A DNA stretch of 64,000 bases, taken from assembly GCF_001411495.1 (NCBI RefSeq), contig NZ_CP012981.1, positions 2,046,001 to 2,110,000 of the forward strand, given 5' to 3'. This DNA is from Burkholderia cepacia ATCC 25416 (GTDB lineage Bacteria > Pseudomonadota > Gammaproteobacteria > Burkholderiales > Burkholderiaceae). The notes under the pieces were generated by a model. That model saw nothing but the letters and a program-made list of their open reading frames with translations, did no database searches and was not told the DNA's origin. The position numbers and the translations under genes are program-made. This document shows, in pieces, positions 36,106-45,468 of the stretch. Every line of letters starts with the position of its first letter. Position 1 is the stretch's first letter.

Positions 36106-36966
36106 TCAGGCGTCCGTCACCCACGCGCCGAACCATTCGCTCGGGCGTGCGATCTCGTCCTGCGCGGCGACGAGTTCGAGCTCGTAGCGGCGTGCATCGT
36201 AGGTCGCCTTCACGACCGCATGCACGGCTGCGAGCGTGTGCTCGAACGCGGCGCGCACGGAGTCGCCGCGCAGCCGGCATGCGACGAAGATCGCGCTGGT
36301 CAGGTCGCCGACGCCGACCGGATGGCGCGGAAACGCGTACAGCGGGCGCTGGCCGATCCATGCCTCGGTTTCGGTGACGGCGAGCATGTTGAAGCGATCG
36401 GCCGGGCTGTTGCGGTCGTGCAGGTGCTTGACGAGGATGATTTGCGGGCCGCGCCGGATCAGCGCGCGGCATGCTTCGACGGCTTCTGCGACGGTTTCGA
36501 TGCGCCGCCCGACCAGCTTCTGCAGTTCGGTGTGGTTCGGCGACATGCCGTCGGCGAGCGCCGGCATTTCCTGGACCATGAATTCCTCGACGCCGGGCTC
36601 GGGCCGGATGCCGCCCGTCTGGCCCATCGCCGGATCGCAGAAGTACCACGCGTTCGGGTTCATCGCCTTCACCGAGCGGACGATCTCGACGGCCGCGCGC
36701 GCCTGCGGCGGCGAGCCGAGGAAGCCGGACAGCACGGCGTCGCAGCGCTTGAGCGCGCCGATCGCGGCGATGCCGTCGACGAGCTGCTCCATCTTCGCGG
36801 CATCGATCGCGCTGCCCGCCCAATGGCCGTACTGCATGTGATTCGACAACTGGACGGTATTGAGCGGCCAGACGTTGACGCCGAGGCGCTGCATCGGGAA
36901 CACGGCCGCACTGTTGCCGGCATGGCCGTAGATGACGTGCGACTGAATGCTGAGGACGTTTTTCAT
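36106..36966 (-). CDS. pdxY: Pyridoxal kinase PdxY
   Basis: PdxY phosphorylates pyridoxal to PLP in vitamin B6 salvage. The 286-residue ribokinase-fold protein starts with [20 protein letters not shown] (substrate site), has [26 protein letters not shown] near 122-130, [10 protein letters not shown] and the anion-hole/base motif [20 protein letters not shown] (GxGD) near 221-240. The ATG at 36966 is the family start; the open frame continues upstream without merit. It stands alone between the phospholipase gene and a divergent hydrolase gene. Confidence 0.96.
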   Translation of the reverse strand: MKNVLSIQSHVIYGHAGNSAAVFPMQRLGVNVWPLNTVQLSNHMQYGHWAGSAIDAAKMEQLVDGIAAIGALKRCDAVLSGFLGSPPQARAAVEIVRSVKAMNPNAWYFCDPAMGQTGGIRPEPGVEEFMVQEMPALADGMSPNHTELQKLVGRRIETVAEAVEACRALIRRGPQIILVKHLHDRNSPADRFNMLAVTETEAWIGQRPLYAFPRHPVGVGDLTSAIFVACRLRGDSVRAAFEHTLAAVHAVVKATYDARRYELELVAAQDEIARPSEWFGAWVTDA

Positions 36967-37139
36967 GGGAATCGCCTGCACGCGTTTCAGGGTCACGTCA
37001 CACGATACCCGAGTTCGTCGCGCGCGCGGAAGTCGCGCGGCCCCGGAGTGTTGCGCGCCGTCGTCAGCGCGACCGCGTAGAATCGCGTGGCGCGAGGCGG
37101 CCCGGCTGCCCGCGTGCGTCTCCAATCACCGTGATCGCC

Positions 37140-38201
37140 ATGCTTTCGATTCGCAAGATGTTGTATGCCGTGCGCGCCGTCGTGCTCGGCGCGGGTGTCG
37201 CCGCCGCGTGCGCCATGCCTGTCGCGGCGGCCGCCGCATCGCCCGCCGGCAACGACGGGCCCGTGTACGGCCCGCGCCTGGAAGGGTTCACCTATCCGGC
37301 ACCCGTGCGGGTGTATACGTTCGTGTCGCAACGCGAAACGCTCGAGATGGCCTATCTCGACGTGCCGCCGGCGCACCCGAACGGCCGCACCGTCGTGCTG
37401 CTGCACGGGAAGAACTTCTGCGCGGCGACCTGGGAGGACACGATCGGCGTGCTGAGCCGTGCCGGCTATCGCGTGATCGCACCGGACCAGATCGGCTTCT
37501 GCAAGTCGTCGAAGCCCGATCGCTACCAGTACAGCTTCCAGCAACTGGCGCGCAACACGCACGCGCTGCTCGAATCGGTGGGGGTGAAGTCGGCGACGAT
37601 CGTCGGCCACTCGACGGGCGGGATGCTCGCGATGCGCTACGCGCTGATGTATCCGAAGGCGACCGAGCAGCTCGTGCTCGTGAACCCGATCGGCCTCGAG
37701 GACTGGAAGGCGCTCGGCGTGCCGCCGCTGCCGGTCGACTACTGGTATGCGCGCGAGCAGAAGACCACGGCCGACAGCATCCGCCGCTATGAGCAGGGCA
37801 CGTACTACGCGGGCAAATGGTCGCCGTCGTACGAGCGCTGGGTGCAGATGCTGGCCGGGATGTACCGTGGCGCCGGCCGCGATGCAGTCGCCTGGAACTC
37901 CGCGCTGATCTACGACATGATCCTCACGCAGCCGGTGGTCTACGAACTCGGCGCGATCCGCGTGCCGACGCTGCTGATGATCGGCGACAAGGACACGACC
38001 GCGATCGGCAAGGACGTGTCGCCGCCCGACGTGCATGCGAAGCTCGGCCGCTACCCGGAACTCGCGAAGCGGACGCAGGCCGCGATCCCCGGCGCGCAGC
38101 TCGTCGAATTCCCCGCGCTCGGGCACGCGCCGCAGATCCAGGACCCGGACGCGTTTCACAAGGCGCTGCTCGACGGGCTGGAGGCCGTGCACCCGCAGTG
38201 A
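37140..38201 (+). CDS. Exported alpha/beta hydrolase
   Basis: The protein of about 353 residues has a signal peptide (cut near AAAAASPAG), then an alpha/beta-hydrolase fold: oxyanion stretch VVLLHGKNFCAATWED, DQIGFCKSSKP, nucleophile elbow VGHSTGGMLA (Ser near 158), the acid loop MIGDKDTT and the catalytic His in LGHAPQIQDPDAF. The substrate is not known; related proteins include haloperoxidase- and epoxide-hydrolase-like esterases. Start choice is uncertain: ATG at 37140 or GTG at 37131, neither with a clear ribosome site. Divergent from pdxY and convergent with the monooxygenase gene. Confidence 0.88.
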   Translation: MLSIRKMLYAVRAVVLGAGVAAACAMPVAAAAASPAGNDGPVYGPRLEGFTYPAPVRVYTFVSQRETLEMAYLDVPPAHPNGRTVVLLHGKNFCAATWEDTIGVLSRAGYRVIAPDQIGFCKSSKPDRYQYSFQQLARNTHALLESVGVKSATIVGHSTGGMLAMRYALMYPKATEQLVLVNPIGLEDWKALGVPPLPVDYWYAREQKTTADSIRRYEQGTYYAGKWSPSYERWVQMLAGMYRGAGRDAVAWNSALIYDMILTQPVVYELGAIRVPTLLMIGDKDTTAIGKDVSPPDVHAKLGRYPELAKRTQAAIPGAQLVEFPALGHAPQIQDPDAFHKALLDGLEAVHPQ

Positions 38202-38228
38202 CGCGGGGGCGGCCGCGGGCGTGTGCCG

Positions 38229-39227
38229 TCAGCGCACCTCGCTCGCGAGCTCGTCGCGGATCTGCGCGGTCAGTTCGAACGAACGCAGCCGTGCCGCGTG
38301 ATCGTAGATCTGCGCGGTGACGATCAGCTCGTCGGCCCCCGTCTGCGCGATGCGGTCGCGCAGCTTGTCGCGCACGGTGTCGCGCGAGCCGACCGCCGCG
38401 AACGACAGCGAATGCGCGACGGTCGCGAGCTCGAGCTCGTTGGCCTCGAGCACGTCGACGGGCGGCGGCAGCTTGCCCGGCGTGCCGCGCCGCAGATTGA
38501 TGAACTGCTGCTGCAGCGACGTGAACAGGCGCCGCGCCTCGTCGTCGGTATCGGCGACGAACACGTTGACGCCGACCATCGCATGCGGCTTCGGCCACGC
38601 GGCCGACGGCCGGTACTGCGCACGATAGATCTCGAGCGCGCGCATCAGATAATCCGGCGCGAAGTGCGACGCGAACGCGAACGGCAGCCCGAGCATCGCG
38701 GCCAGCTGCGCGCTGAACAAACTCGAACCGAGCAGCCACACGGGTACGTCGAGCCCCGCGCCGGGCACCGCGCGCACGCGCTGGCCGGGCACCGGCTCCG
38801 CGAAATAGCGCTGCAGCTCGGCGACATCGTCCGGAAACGAATCGGCGCTGCCGATCAGGTCGCGGCGTAGCGCGCGCGACGTGGTCTGGTCGGTGCCGGG
38901 CGCGCGGCCGAGGCCGAGGTCGATGCGCCCCGGATACAGCGACGCGAGTGTGCCGAACTGCTCGGCGATCACGAGCGGCGCGTGGTTCGGCAGCATGATG
39001 CCGCCCGACCCGACGCGGATCGTCTGCGTGGCGCCCGCGACATGGCCGATCACGACGGCCGTTGCCGCGCTCGCGATGCCGGGCATGTTGTGATGCTCGG
39101 CGAGCCAGTAGCGCAGGTAACCCCAGCGTTCCGCGTGCTGCGCGAGATCGACGGTATTGCGGAAAGCCTGGGAGGCGTCGGCGCCGGCTGGAATGGGGGC
39201 GAGATCGAGTACGGAAAACGGAGTCAT
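38229..39227 (-). CDS. LLM-class flavin-dependent oxidoreductase
   Basis: The 332-residue TIM-barrel protein belongs to the luciferase-like monooxygenases: [38 protein letters not shown] near 40-59, [20 protein letters not shown] near 72-91 and [11 protein letters not shown]. These are diagnostic of the YhbW/LuxA-related group, usually dependent on FMNH2 or F420. Burkholderia uses such enzymes on sulfonates, amines or unknown compounds; nothing nearby identifies the substrate. The ATG at 39227 begins with the conserved [11 protein letters not shown]. Confidence 0.93.
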   Translation of the reverse strand: MTPFSVLDLAPIPAGADASQAFRNTVDLAQHAERWGYLRYWLAEHHNMPGIASAATAVVIGHVAGATQTIRVGSGGIMLPNHAPLVIAEQFGTLASLYPGRIDLGLGRAPGTDQTTSRALRRDLIGSADSFPDDVAELQRYFAEPVPGQRVRAVPGAGLDVPVWLLGSSLFSAQLAAMLGLPFAFASHFAPDYLMRALEIYRAQYRPSAAWPKPHAMVGVNVFVADTDDEARRLFTSLQQQFINLRRGTPGKLPPPVDVLEANELELATVAHSLSFAAVGSRDTVRDKLRDRIAQTGADELIVTAQIYDHAARLRSFELTAQIRDELASEVR

Positions 39228-39867
39228 CGGTTGGCCTTCGAACAGGGGGGGCGGGGTGATGCGCTTACGCAACAAATGCCAGGGATTTTGCCAAAGGGTT
39301 CCGGAACCTGCTGAGGGCGGCGCGATACCCATGCGCCTTTCAGGGGTGCAAGGCTGAATCCGGCGATCGTTGCGAAAATCAATCCAATCGACGATTAATT
39401 ACCAATCTTTACGGCGATTGGATGTGAATCCGCATCGACGTACAAATTTGCACGAAACGATTGATTTTCAAGACTGCAATACGCCTGCAAACCGCTTACG
39501 CTAACGTGAACGCGGGTGCGCTCAAATGGTTCGCCGACTGCGCAGCTTTGCCGGAATTGCACAAGTCCGTTTCTCGGAGCGCCGAGCGCGGGGTGCCGCA
39601 GACTGCTAAAATCCGGCGCCTGCCCATGTTGTGCCGAAGGTAGCCATACGAGTCTTCCCGCATCTCGTCCGGGTTTCGCGCGGAGGTGCCCCACGCGAAG
39701 CCGGGCATGGCCACACCCGAAGGATGGGGCGAGCCTCCCTCATATACAGACGCTGCTGGAACAAGGAGTCGGGTCGTGCCCGCGTTCGTCGTTGTCGGAA
39801 TACCGAATCACGCTCAATCGCGCTCAAGCGTTTTCCATGGCGTTCAGGTCGCCGGGAGGCCTCGCGC
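39228..39867. other. Long intergenic region before hpnI
   Basis: The 640-bp region is AT-richer at 39350-39480 and must hold the promoters of the divergent monooxygenase and hpn genes. A perfect 9-bp inverted repeat, ATCCAATCG (39382-39390) and CGATTGGAT (39415-39423), with 24 bp between, is its most regular element. Open frames here (for example 39395-39694, minus strand) lack coding character. Confidence 0.5.
39382..39423. promoter_or_regulatory. 9-bp perfect inverted repeat upstream of hpnI
   Basis: ATCCAATCG and CGATTGGAT face each other over 24 AT-rich bases that contain CGATTAATTACC. Arms this far apart fit two half-sites for a dimeric or looping regulator better than a terminator. The function is unproven. 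Confidence 0.35.
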
Positions 39868-41043
39868 ATGACGGCAACCGCAACGATGCTCGACTGGCTC
39901 CTGATCGTCTTTACGCTGGCCGCGGCCGGCTATGCGCTCGTCGCCGCGTTCGCGCCGCGGCCGCGTACGCCGCGCACGGCCGCGCGCGACGGCTTCGAGC
40001 CGGTCAGCGTGCTCAAGCCGCTGTGCGGCGCGGAGCCGCACCTGTACGAAAACCTCGCGACGTTCTGCGAGCAGCGTCATCCGCGTTACGAAGTACTGTT
40101 TGGCGTCGCGTCGGCGGCCGATCCGGCCGTTGCCGTGGTCGAACGGCTGCGCGCCGATTACCCCGAGTGCGACATCACGCTCGTGATCGATGCGCGCGTG
40201 CACGGCAAGAACCTGAAGGTCAGCAACCTGATCAACCTCGCCGAACGCGCGAAATACGGCCGCATCGTGATCGCGGACAGCGACATCGCGGTGACGCGCG
40301 ATTATCTGGAGCGCGTGACGGCACCGCTCGCCGACGTGTCGGTCGGCGTCGTCACGTGCCTGTATCATGCGCGCAGCGTCGGCGGGTTCTGGACGCGAAT
40401 CGGCGCGCAGTTCGTCGACGCCTGGTTCGCGCCGTCGGTCCGGATCACGCATCTCGGCCGCTCGAGCCGCTTCGGCTTCGGCGCGACGCTCGCGCTGACG
40501 CGCGACACGCTCGACCGGATCGGCGGCTTTCCCGTGCTGAAGGACGAACTGGCCGACGATTTCTGGCTGGCCGAGCTGCCGCGCCGCCTCGGGCGCCGCA
40601 CCGTGCTGTCGGAGGTCGAGGTCGCGACCGACGTGATCGAGCCGTCGTTCGGGCCGCTTTGGCACCGCGAGACGCGCTGGCTGCGCACGATCCGTTCGCT
40701 GAACCCGGCCGGTTTCGCGTTCCTGTTCATTACGTTCACCGTGCCGTGGCTCGCGATCGGCGCGGCGCTCGCGCTGCGCCTCGACGGCACCTTCGCCGGC
40801 TCGCTGGCGGGCTGGGCGGCCGTGGTGGGCGCGTTCGGGCGGCTCGTGCTGCACGCGCGCGGCGAGGACGGCTGGCGCGCATTCTGGCGCGACTTGCCGC
40901 TCGTCGCGGTGCGCGACACGCTGCTCGCGCTCGAGTGGCTCGCGGCCGTGTTCGGCACGCATGTCGTGTGGCGCGGCGCGAGGATGACGGTCGTCGGCGG
41001 CGAGCGCGCGACGGCGGCCGTGGAAGCAGTGGACGGCCGCTAG
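39868..41043 (+). CDS. hpnI: Hopanoid glycosyltransferase HpnI
   Basis: HpnI adds N-acetylglucosamine to bacteriohopanetetrol, the first step in making the cyclitol-ether head group. The 391-residue GT2-type protein has an N-terminal membrane helix, PVSVLKPLCGAEPHLYENL near 46-64, the DxD-like IADSDI near 134-139, the acceptor-site ELADDFWLAELPRR (ED/DD-type plus Q/RxxRW-like HRETRWLRTIR), and two C-terminal membrane helices. The ATG at 39868 follows GGGAGG. It is the first of four consecutive hpn genes. Confidence 0.93.
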   Translation: MTATATMLDWLLIVFTLAAAGYALVAAFAPRPRTPRTAARDGFEPVSVLKPLCGAEPHLYENLATFCEQRHPRYEVLFGVASAADPAVAVVERLRADYPECDITLVIDARVHGKNLKVSNLINLAERAKYGRIVIADSDIAVTRDYLERVTAPLADVSVGVVTCLYHARSVGGFWTRIGAQFVDAWFAPSVRITHLGRSSRFGFGATLALTRDTLDRIGGFPVLKDELADDFWLAELPRRLGRRTVLSEVEVATDVIEPSFGPLWHRETRWLRTIRSLNPAGFAFLFITFTVPWLAIGAALALRLDGTFAGSLAGWAAVVGAFGRLVLHARGEDGWRAFWRDLPLVAVRDTLLALEWLAAVFGTHVVWRGARMTVVGGERATAAVEAVDGR

Positions 41044-41120
41044 GGCCGTTCCGGTCGAACCCGGCCCGAGGGCCGAGACGCGCTGCGCGGCGAGGCCGCG
41101 CGGCGCGACATGACAGAGAG

Positions 41121-41152
41121 GCGGGCGCCGGCAGGGCGGCCCGCGGTTTTTT
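41121..41152 (+). terminator. Terminator-like hairpin between hpnI and hpnJ
   Basis: GCGGGC (41121-41126) and GCCCGC (41139-41144) form a GC stem and are followed by GGTTTTTT. It lies 78 bp after hpnI and 57 bp before hpnJ and may end or attenuate the transcript, giving hpnI and hpnJKL different levels. Confidence 0.5.
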
Positions 41153-41200
41153 GACTGAATCGTTGTAACGAAACGAACTATGCAGGCTACCGGAGCATTC

Positions 41201-42622
41201 ATGAAAACGCTGTTCTTGCAGGCCCCTTCGTATGACGGCTTCGACGGCGGAGCCGGCTCGCGCTATCAGGCGAAGCGCGAAATCCGTTCCTTCTGGTATC
41301 CGACGTGGCTCGCGCAGCCGGCCGCGCTCGTGCCGGGCAGCCGCGTCGTCGACGCGCCGGCCGACGGCCTGTCGGTCGAGGAAACGCTGAAGATCGCCAA
41401 CGACTACGACCTCGTGATCATCCACACGAGCACGCCGTCGTTCCCGACCGACGCGATGTTCGCGCAGGATCTCAAGAAGATGAAGCCGTCGATGCTGGTC
41501 GGCATGGTCGGCGCGAAGGTGATGGTCGATCCGCACAACTCGCTCACGGCGAGCGAGGCGATCGACTTCGTGTGCCGCGAGGAATTCGACTACACCTGCA
41601 AGGAAATCGCCGAAGGCAAGCCGTTCGCCGAGATCAAGGGCTTGAGCTGGCGCGCGAAGGACGGCTCGATCGAGCACAACGAAGCGCGTCCGATCCTCGA
41701 GAACATGGACGAACTGCCGTTCGTCGCGCCCGTCTACAAGCGCGACCTGAAGATCGACAACTACTTCATCGGCTACCTGAACTACCCGTACGTGTCGATC
41801 TACACGGGCCGCGGCTGCAAGTCGCGCTGCACGTTCTGCCTGTGGCCGCAGACGGTCAGCGGCCATCGCTACCGCACGCGCTCGGTCGAGAACGTGCTCG
41901 CGGAAGCGAAGTGGATCCGCGACAACATGCCGGAAGTGAAGGAACTGATGTTCGACGACGACACCTTCACCGACGACCTGCCGCGCGCCGAAGCGATCGC
42001 GATCGGCCTGGGCAAGCTCGGCATGACGTGGTCGTGCAACGCGAAGGCCAACGTGCCGTACAAGTCGCTCAAGATCATGAAGGAAAACGGCCTGCGCCTG
42101 CTGCTGGTCGGCTTCGAATCCGGCGACGACCAGATCCTCGTGAACATCAAGAAGGGCGTGCGCACCGATTTCGCGCGCCGCTTCAGCGCGGACTGCAAGA
42201 AGCTCGGCATCAAGATCCACGGCACCTTCATCCTCGGCCTGCCGGGCGAGACGCAGGAGACCATCAAGAAGACGATCGAGTACGCGAAGGAAATCAATCC
42301 GCACACGATCCAGGTCTCGCTCGCCGCGCCGTATCCGGGCACGACGCTCTACAAGCAGGCCGTGGAGAACGGCTGGATGGAAGAGAACAAGACCATCAAC
42401 CTGGTGAGCAAGGAAGGTGTGCAGCTCGCGGCGATCGGCTACGCGCACCTGTCGCGCGACGAGATCTATCACCACCTCGAGCAGTTCTATCGCCAGTTCT
42501 ACTTCCGTCCGTCGAAGATCTGGGAGATCGTGCGCGAGATGCTGACGAGCTGGGACATGATGAAGCGCCGCCTGCGCGAAGGCGTCGAGTTCTTCCGCTT
42601 CCTGCGCGCGCACGAGGCGTAA
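41201..42622 (+). CDS. hpnJ: Hopanoid radical SAM protein HpnJ
   Basis: HpnJ converts the glucosamine head group of the hopanoid to the cyclitol ether by ring contraction. The 473-residue protein has an N-terminal B12-binding-like domain (1-150), the radical-SAM cluster motif GRGCKSRCTFCLWPQ (CxxxCxxC) near 205-219, and typical later segments ELMFDDDTFTDD and GFESGDDQILVNIKKG. The ATG at 41201 has CGGAG seven bases before it and gives the family's MKTLFLQAPSYDGFDGGAGS start; an ATG at 41180 would add seven residues. hpnK follows 3 bp later. Confidence 0.95.
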   Translation: MKTLFLQAPSYDGFDGGAGSRYQAKREIRSFWYPTWLAQPAALVPGSRVVDAPADGLSVEETLKIANDYDLVIIHTSTPSFPTDAMFAQDLKKMKPSMLVGMVGAKVMVDPHNSLTASEAIDFVCREEFDYTCKEIAEGKPFAEIKGLSWRAKDGSIEHNEARPILENMDELPFVAPVYKRDLKIDNYFIGYLNYPYVSIYTGRGCKSRCTFCLWPQTVSGHRYRTRSVENVLAEAKWIRDNMPEVKELMFDDDTFTDDLPRAEAIAIGLGKLGMTWSCNAKANVPYKSLKIMKENGLRLLLVGFESGDDQILVNIKKGVRTDFARRFSADCKKLGIKIHGTFILGLPGETQETIKKTIEYAKEINPHTIQVSLAAPYPGTTLYKQAVENGWMEENKTINLVSKEGVQLAAIGYAHLSRDEIYHHLEQFYRQFYFRPSKIWEIVREMLTSWDMMKRRLREGVEFFRFLRAHEA

Positions 42623-42625
42623 TCC

Positions 42626-43510
42626 GTGGCGACGCAGCGGGCGGCGCGGGCGCTGATCTTCACCGCGGACGACTTCGGGCTGCACCCGCGCGTCAACGCG
42701 GCAGTCGAACGCGCGCACCGCGACGGCGTGCTGAACGCCGCGAGCCTGATGGTCGGCGCGAGCGCCGCACCGGATGCGATCGAGCGCGCGCGGCGGCTGC
42801 CGTCGCTCGCGGTCGGCCTGCATCTCGTGCTCGCGGACGGGCCGGCCACGCTGCCCGCGCATGAGATTCCCGCACTCGTCGGCCCCGATGGGCGGTTCGG
42901 CGACGCGATGGCGAAGGACGGCTGCCGCTTCTTCTTCCTGCCGCACGTGCGGGCGCAGCTGCGCCGCGAGATTCGCGCGCAGTTCGACGCGTTCGCGGCG
43001 AGCGGCCTGCCGCTCGACCACGTGAACGCGCACAAGCATTTCCACCTGCATCCGACCGTGCTGTCGCTGATCATCGAGATCGGCCGCGACTACGGGCTGC
43101 GCGCGGTGCGGCTGCCGTACGAGACGAGCGCGCCCGCGCTGCTCAAGCCGTGGATCGCGCTCGTGCGCGCGCGGCTCGACCGGGCGGGGCTCGCGCACAA
43201 CGACTACGTGGTCGGGATCGAGCATACGGGCGCGATGGACGAGGCCGTGCTGCTCGACGCGCTGGCCAAGCTGCCGCCGGGCGTCGGCGAGATCTACTGC
43301 CATCCGGCCGAGGCCGGCGACGGCCCGATCACGCCGACGATGGCCGGCTACCGTCCGGTGGACGAACTCGATGCGCTGCTGTCGCCGCGCGTCGCGGCCG
43401 CGCTGAAGGCCGCGGGCGTCGCGACCGGCGGTTTTGCCGACGTGTTCGGCCAGCCGGCGTCGCGGCGCGGCGGGCAGGCGGCGCGCGCACCGGGAGCGCA
43501 GCCGTCATGA
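42626..43510 (+). CDS. hpnK: Hopanoid-associated deacetylase HpnK (YdjC-like)
   Basis: HpnK removes the acetyl group from the GlcNAc-hopanoid so that HpnJ can act. The 294-residue YdjC/ChbG-type protein shows FTADDFGLHPRVNAAVERAH near 12-31 with the metal-binding Asp, and HVNAHKHFHLHPTV near 132-145 with metal His residues. It starts at GTG 42626, 3 bp after hpnJ, and its stop overlaps the hpnL start (ATGA). The last 25 residues are Gly/Arg/Ala-rich. Confidence 0.93.
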   Translation: MATQRAARALIFTADDFGLHPRVNAAVERAHRDGVLNAASLMVGASAAPDAIERARRLPSLAVGLHLVLADGPATLPAHEIPALVGPDGRFGDAMAKDGCRFFFLPHVRAQLRREIRAQFDAFAASGLPLDHVNAHKHFHLHPTVLSLIIEIGRDYGLRAVRLPYETSAPALLKPWIALVRARLDRAGLAHNDYVVGIEHTGAMDEAVLLDALAKLPPGVGEIYCHPAEAGDGPITPTMAGYRPVDELDALLSPRVAAALKAAGVATGGFADVFGQPASRRGGQAARAPGAQPS

Positions 43511-44550
43511 TCAAGTGGATCAAATGGCTCGGCTGGCCGCTCGGCATCGGCATCCTGCTGGCGCTGGGGCTGCACGAAGGCATCGGCGACGTGTCGCAGA
43601 TGCTCGCGCGCGCCGGTTACGCGCTGCTGTGGCTCGTACCGTTCCACGCGCTGCCGCTGCTGCTCGACGCTTACGCGTGGCACCTGCTGCTCGACAAGCG
43701 CTCGTCGCTGCCGTTCCTCTGGTGGATCGCGACCGTGCGCGAAGCCGTGAACCGGCTGCTGCCGGTGGTCGGGATCGGCGGCGAGCTGGTCGGCATCCGG
43801 CTCGCGCGCTGGCAGGTGCCCGACGCGAGCCGCGTGACGGCGTCGGTGATCGTCGAGGTGCTCGTGACGATCGTCGTCCAGTATGCGTTTGCCGCGCTCG
43901 GCCTCGTGCTGCTGCTCGCGACGACGGACAACATGGGCGGCGGCACGATCGGCCTCGCGCTGCTGCTGACGCTGCCGCTGCCGGTGCTCGGCGTCGTGCT
44001 GATGCGCCGCGGCGGGATCTTCCACGCGATCGAGCGTTTCGCGGGCCGCCTGCTCGGCGATTCGCACCGGCTGCTGCAGGGCGTCGACGGCAAGCGCCTC
44101 GATGCCGACATCGATGCGCTGATGTCGCGCACGGGCCTGTTGTTCAGCGCGTTCTTCTGGCAGCTGGCCGGCTACGTGCTCGGCGCGCTCGAGATCTACT
44201 GGGCGCTCGCGCTGCTCGGCCATCCGGTGTCGATCGGCGGCGCGATCGCGATCGAGGCGATGACGCAGGCCGTGCGCCATGCGGCGTTCATGGTGCCGGG
44301 CGGCCTCGGCGTGCAGGAGGCGACCGTCGTGCTGCTCGCGCAGATGTTCGGCGTCGACCGCGAGACGGCGCTGTCGCTCGCGCTGGTCAAGCGTGGCCGC
44401 GAGGTGCTGTTCGGCTGCCTCGCGCTCGGTTCGTGGCAGCTTGCCGAACTCGTGCGCACGCGCCGCAGCATCGGTGCGCCGCCGGCCGTGCCGCGCGCGC
44501 CGCACGCGACGGGCCGCGTGGCCGAATCCGAAACCGAAACGATGCATTGA
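43507..44550 (+). CDS. hpnL: Hopanoid-associated membrane protein HpnL
   Basis: The 347-residue integral membrane protein has about seven to eight hydrophobic segments, and its family resembles the lysylphosphatidylglycerol synthetase/flippase membrane domain (AVNRLLPVVGIGGELVGIRL near 80-99, and MVPGGLGVQEATVV near 263-276). It belongs to the hopanoid clusters and is proposed to move hopanoids across or within the membrane; the activity is not proven. It ends the hpnIJKL set and is followed by a strong hairpin. Confidence 0.9.
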   Translation: MIKWIKWLGWPLGIGILLALGLHEGIGDVSQMLARAGYALLWLVPFHALPLLLDAYAWHLLLDKRSSLPFLWWIATVREAVNRLLPVVGIGGELVGIRLARWQVPDASRVTASVIVEVLVTIVVQYAFAALGLVLLLATTDNMGGGTIGLALLLTLPLPVLGVVLMRRGGIFHAIERFAGRLLGDSHRLLQGVDGKRLDADIDALMSRTGLLFSAFFWQLAGYVLGALEIYWALALLGHPVSIGGAIAIEAMTQAVRHAAFMVPGGLGVQEATVVLLAQMFGVDRETALSLALVKRGREVLFGCLALGSWQLAELVRTRRSIGAPPAVPRAPHATGRVAESETETMH

Positions 44551-44553
44551 CCA

Positions 44554-44585
44554 CGAGACGGGCCGCGCGCCCGTCTCGCGCTTTT
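44554..44585 (+). terminator. Terminator after hpnL
   Basis: CGAGACGGGC and GCCCGTCTCG form a perfect 10-bp stem with a 5-nt centre, followed by CGCTTTT, only 3 bp past the hpnL stop. Confidence 0.8.
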
Positions 44586-44637
44586 GGCGTCGCGCGGGTA
44601 TCCTTGCCGCGTGTTTTCTCGACGCGCATTTCTTCCG

Positions 44638-45195
44638 ATGAATTTCCGTTTCCGGCTGCTCCCCGTGACGATGCTGGCCGCCGCGCTGGCGCTGACCGGC
44701 TGCGACGACAAGCAAGGCAACCTCGACGTGCAACGTATCAGGGACTTCTTCAACGCGATCAAGCCCGCGCCGCTGCTGCTGAAGGGGCTGAAGGCCGGCG
44801 AATCGACCGAGGCCGACGTGCGCGGCACGATGGGCAAGCCCGAGACCGAGCGCGACTTCACCGACGGCTCGAAGCGTCTCGAATACCCGCGCGGCCCGAT
44901 GGGCAACCAGACGTGGTTCGTCGACCTCGATGCGAACGGCCGCTACACGGGCGCGACGCAGGTGCTGACCGCCGAGAATTTCGCGAAAGTGCGCCCGGGG
45001 ATGAACGAGGACGAGGTGCGGCGCCTGCTCGGCAAGCCCGGCGACATCGCGCAGTATCCGCTCAAGCCCGAGACGGTCTGGAGCTGGCGCTGGCTCGAGG
45101 ACGGCGTCAACACCGACGCGTTCTTCAACGTCCATTTCGGCCCGGACGGGCTCGTCTACACGACTTCGCGTTCCGACATCCTGAAGGGGCGGTAA
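44638..45195 (+). CDS. BamE/OmlA-like outer-membrane lipoprotein
   Basis: The 185-residue protein has a lipoprotein signal (MNFRFRLLPVTMLAAALALT) with lipobox LTGC, then two SmpA/OmlA-type half repeats: LKAGESTEADVRGTMGKPE near 56-74 and VRPGMNEDEVRRLLGKPGD near 120-138, each with the G-x-s-xx-V/L-xx-xxGxP pattern of BamE-like beta-lactamase-inhibitor folds. Having two copies makes it longer than E. coli BamE. It may be a second BamE-like protein or an unrelated envelope protein. The ATG at 44638 gives a proper signal; the open frame from 44584 does not. Confidence 0.85.
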   Translation: MNFRFRLLPVTMLAAALALTGCDDKQGNLDVQRIRDFFNAIKPAPLLLKGLKAGESTEADVRGTMGKPETERDFTDGSKRLEYPRGPMGNQTWFVDLDANGRYTGATQVLTAENFAKVRPGMNEDEVRRLLGKPGDIAQYPLKPETVWSWRWLEDGVNTDAFFNVHFGPDGLVYTTSRSDILKGR

Positions 45196-45246
45196 GCCCG
45201 ACCGTCTTCTTCGGTGCTATATCGAAAAAGCGACCGGAAAATTGCA

Positions 45247-45297
45247 AAAAGTCCGCTTCCCTGGCCGTTATCCGGTTGTCAGGGAGCGGCTTTTTTC
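45247..45297 (+). terminator. Terminator after the BamE-like gene
   Basis: The arms AGTCCGCTTCCCTG and CAGGGAGCGGCTTTTTT form a long stem with one or two mismatches and a run of six T. It lies 51 bp after the stop and before the hisQ promoter region. Confidence 0.8.
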
Positions 45298-45468
45298 CTT
45301 TTGAAACAGCGGTGTAGGTCGCCGTTGAAAATGATGGAACGGATTGTTGCGACGCAGCAATCGCGTGCCGGGTGATTTGAGGCAATCAATTTCGCTTGCG
45401 ACTATCCGCGTCAGCCCGACGCGGGACAGGCAGACGCGTCGGCATCCATTCCAACTCTGGAGACGCGC

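Noticed and set aside
37131..37139. GTG start three codons before the hydrolase ATG
   Set aside because: It cannot be ruled out, but neither start has a clear ribosome site; ATG was preferred as the more common codon.
39395..39694. Open frame of 99 codons on the minus strand before hpnI
   Set aside because: Codon use and composition are not protein-like, no ribosome site precedes it, and it overlaps the probable promoter region.
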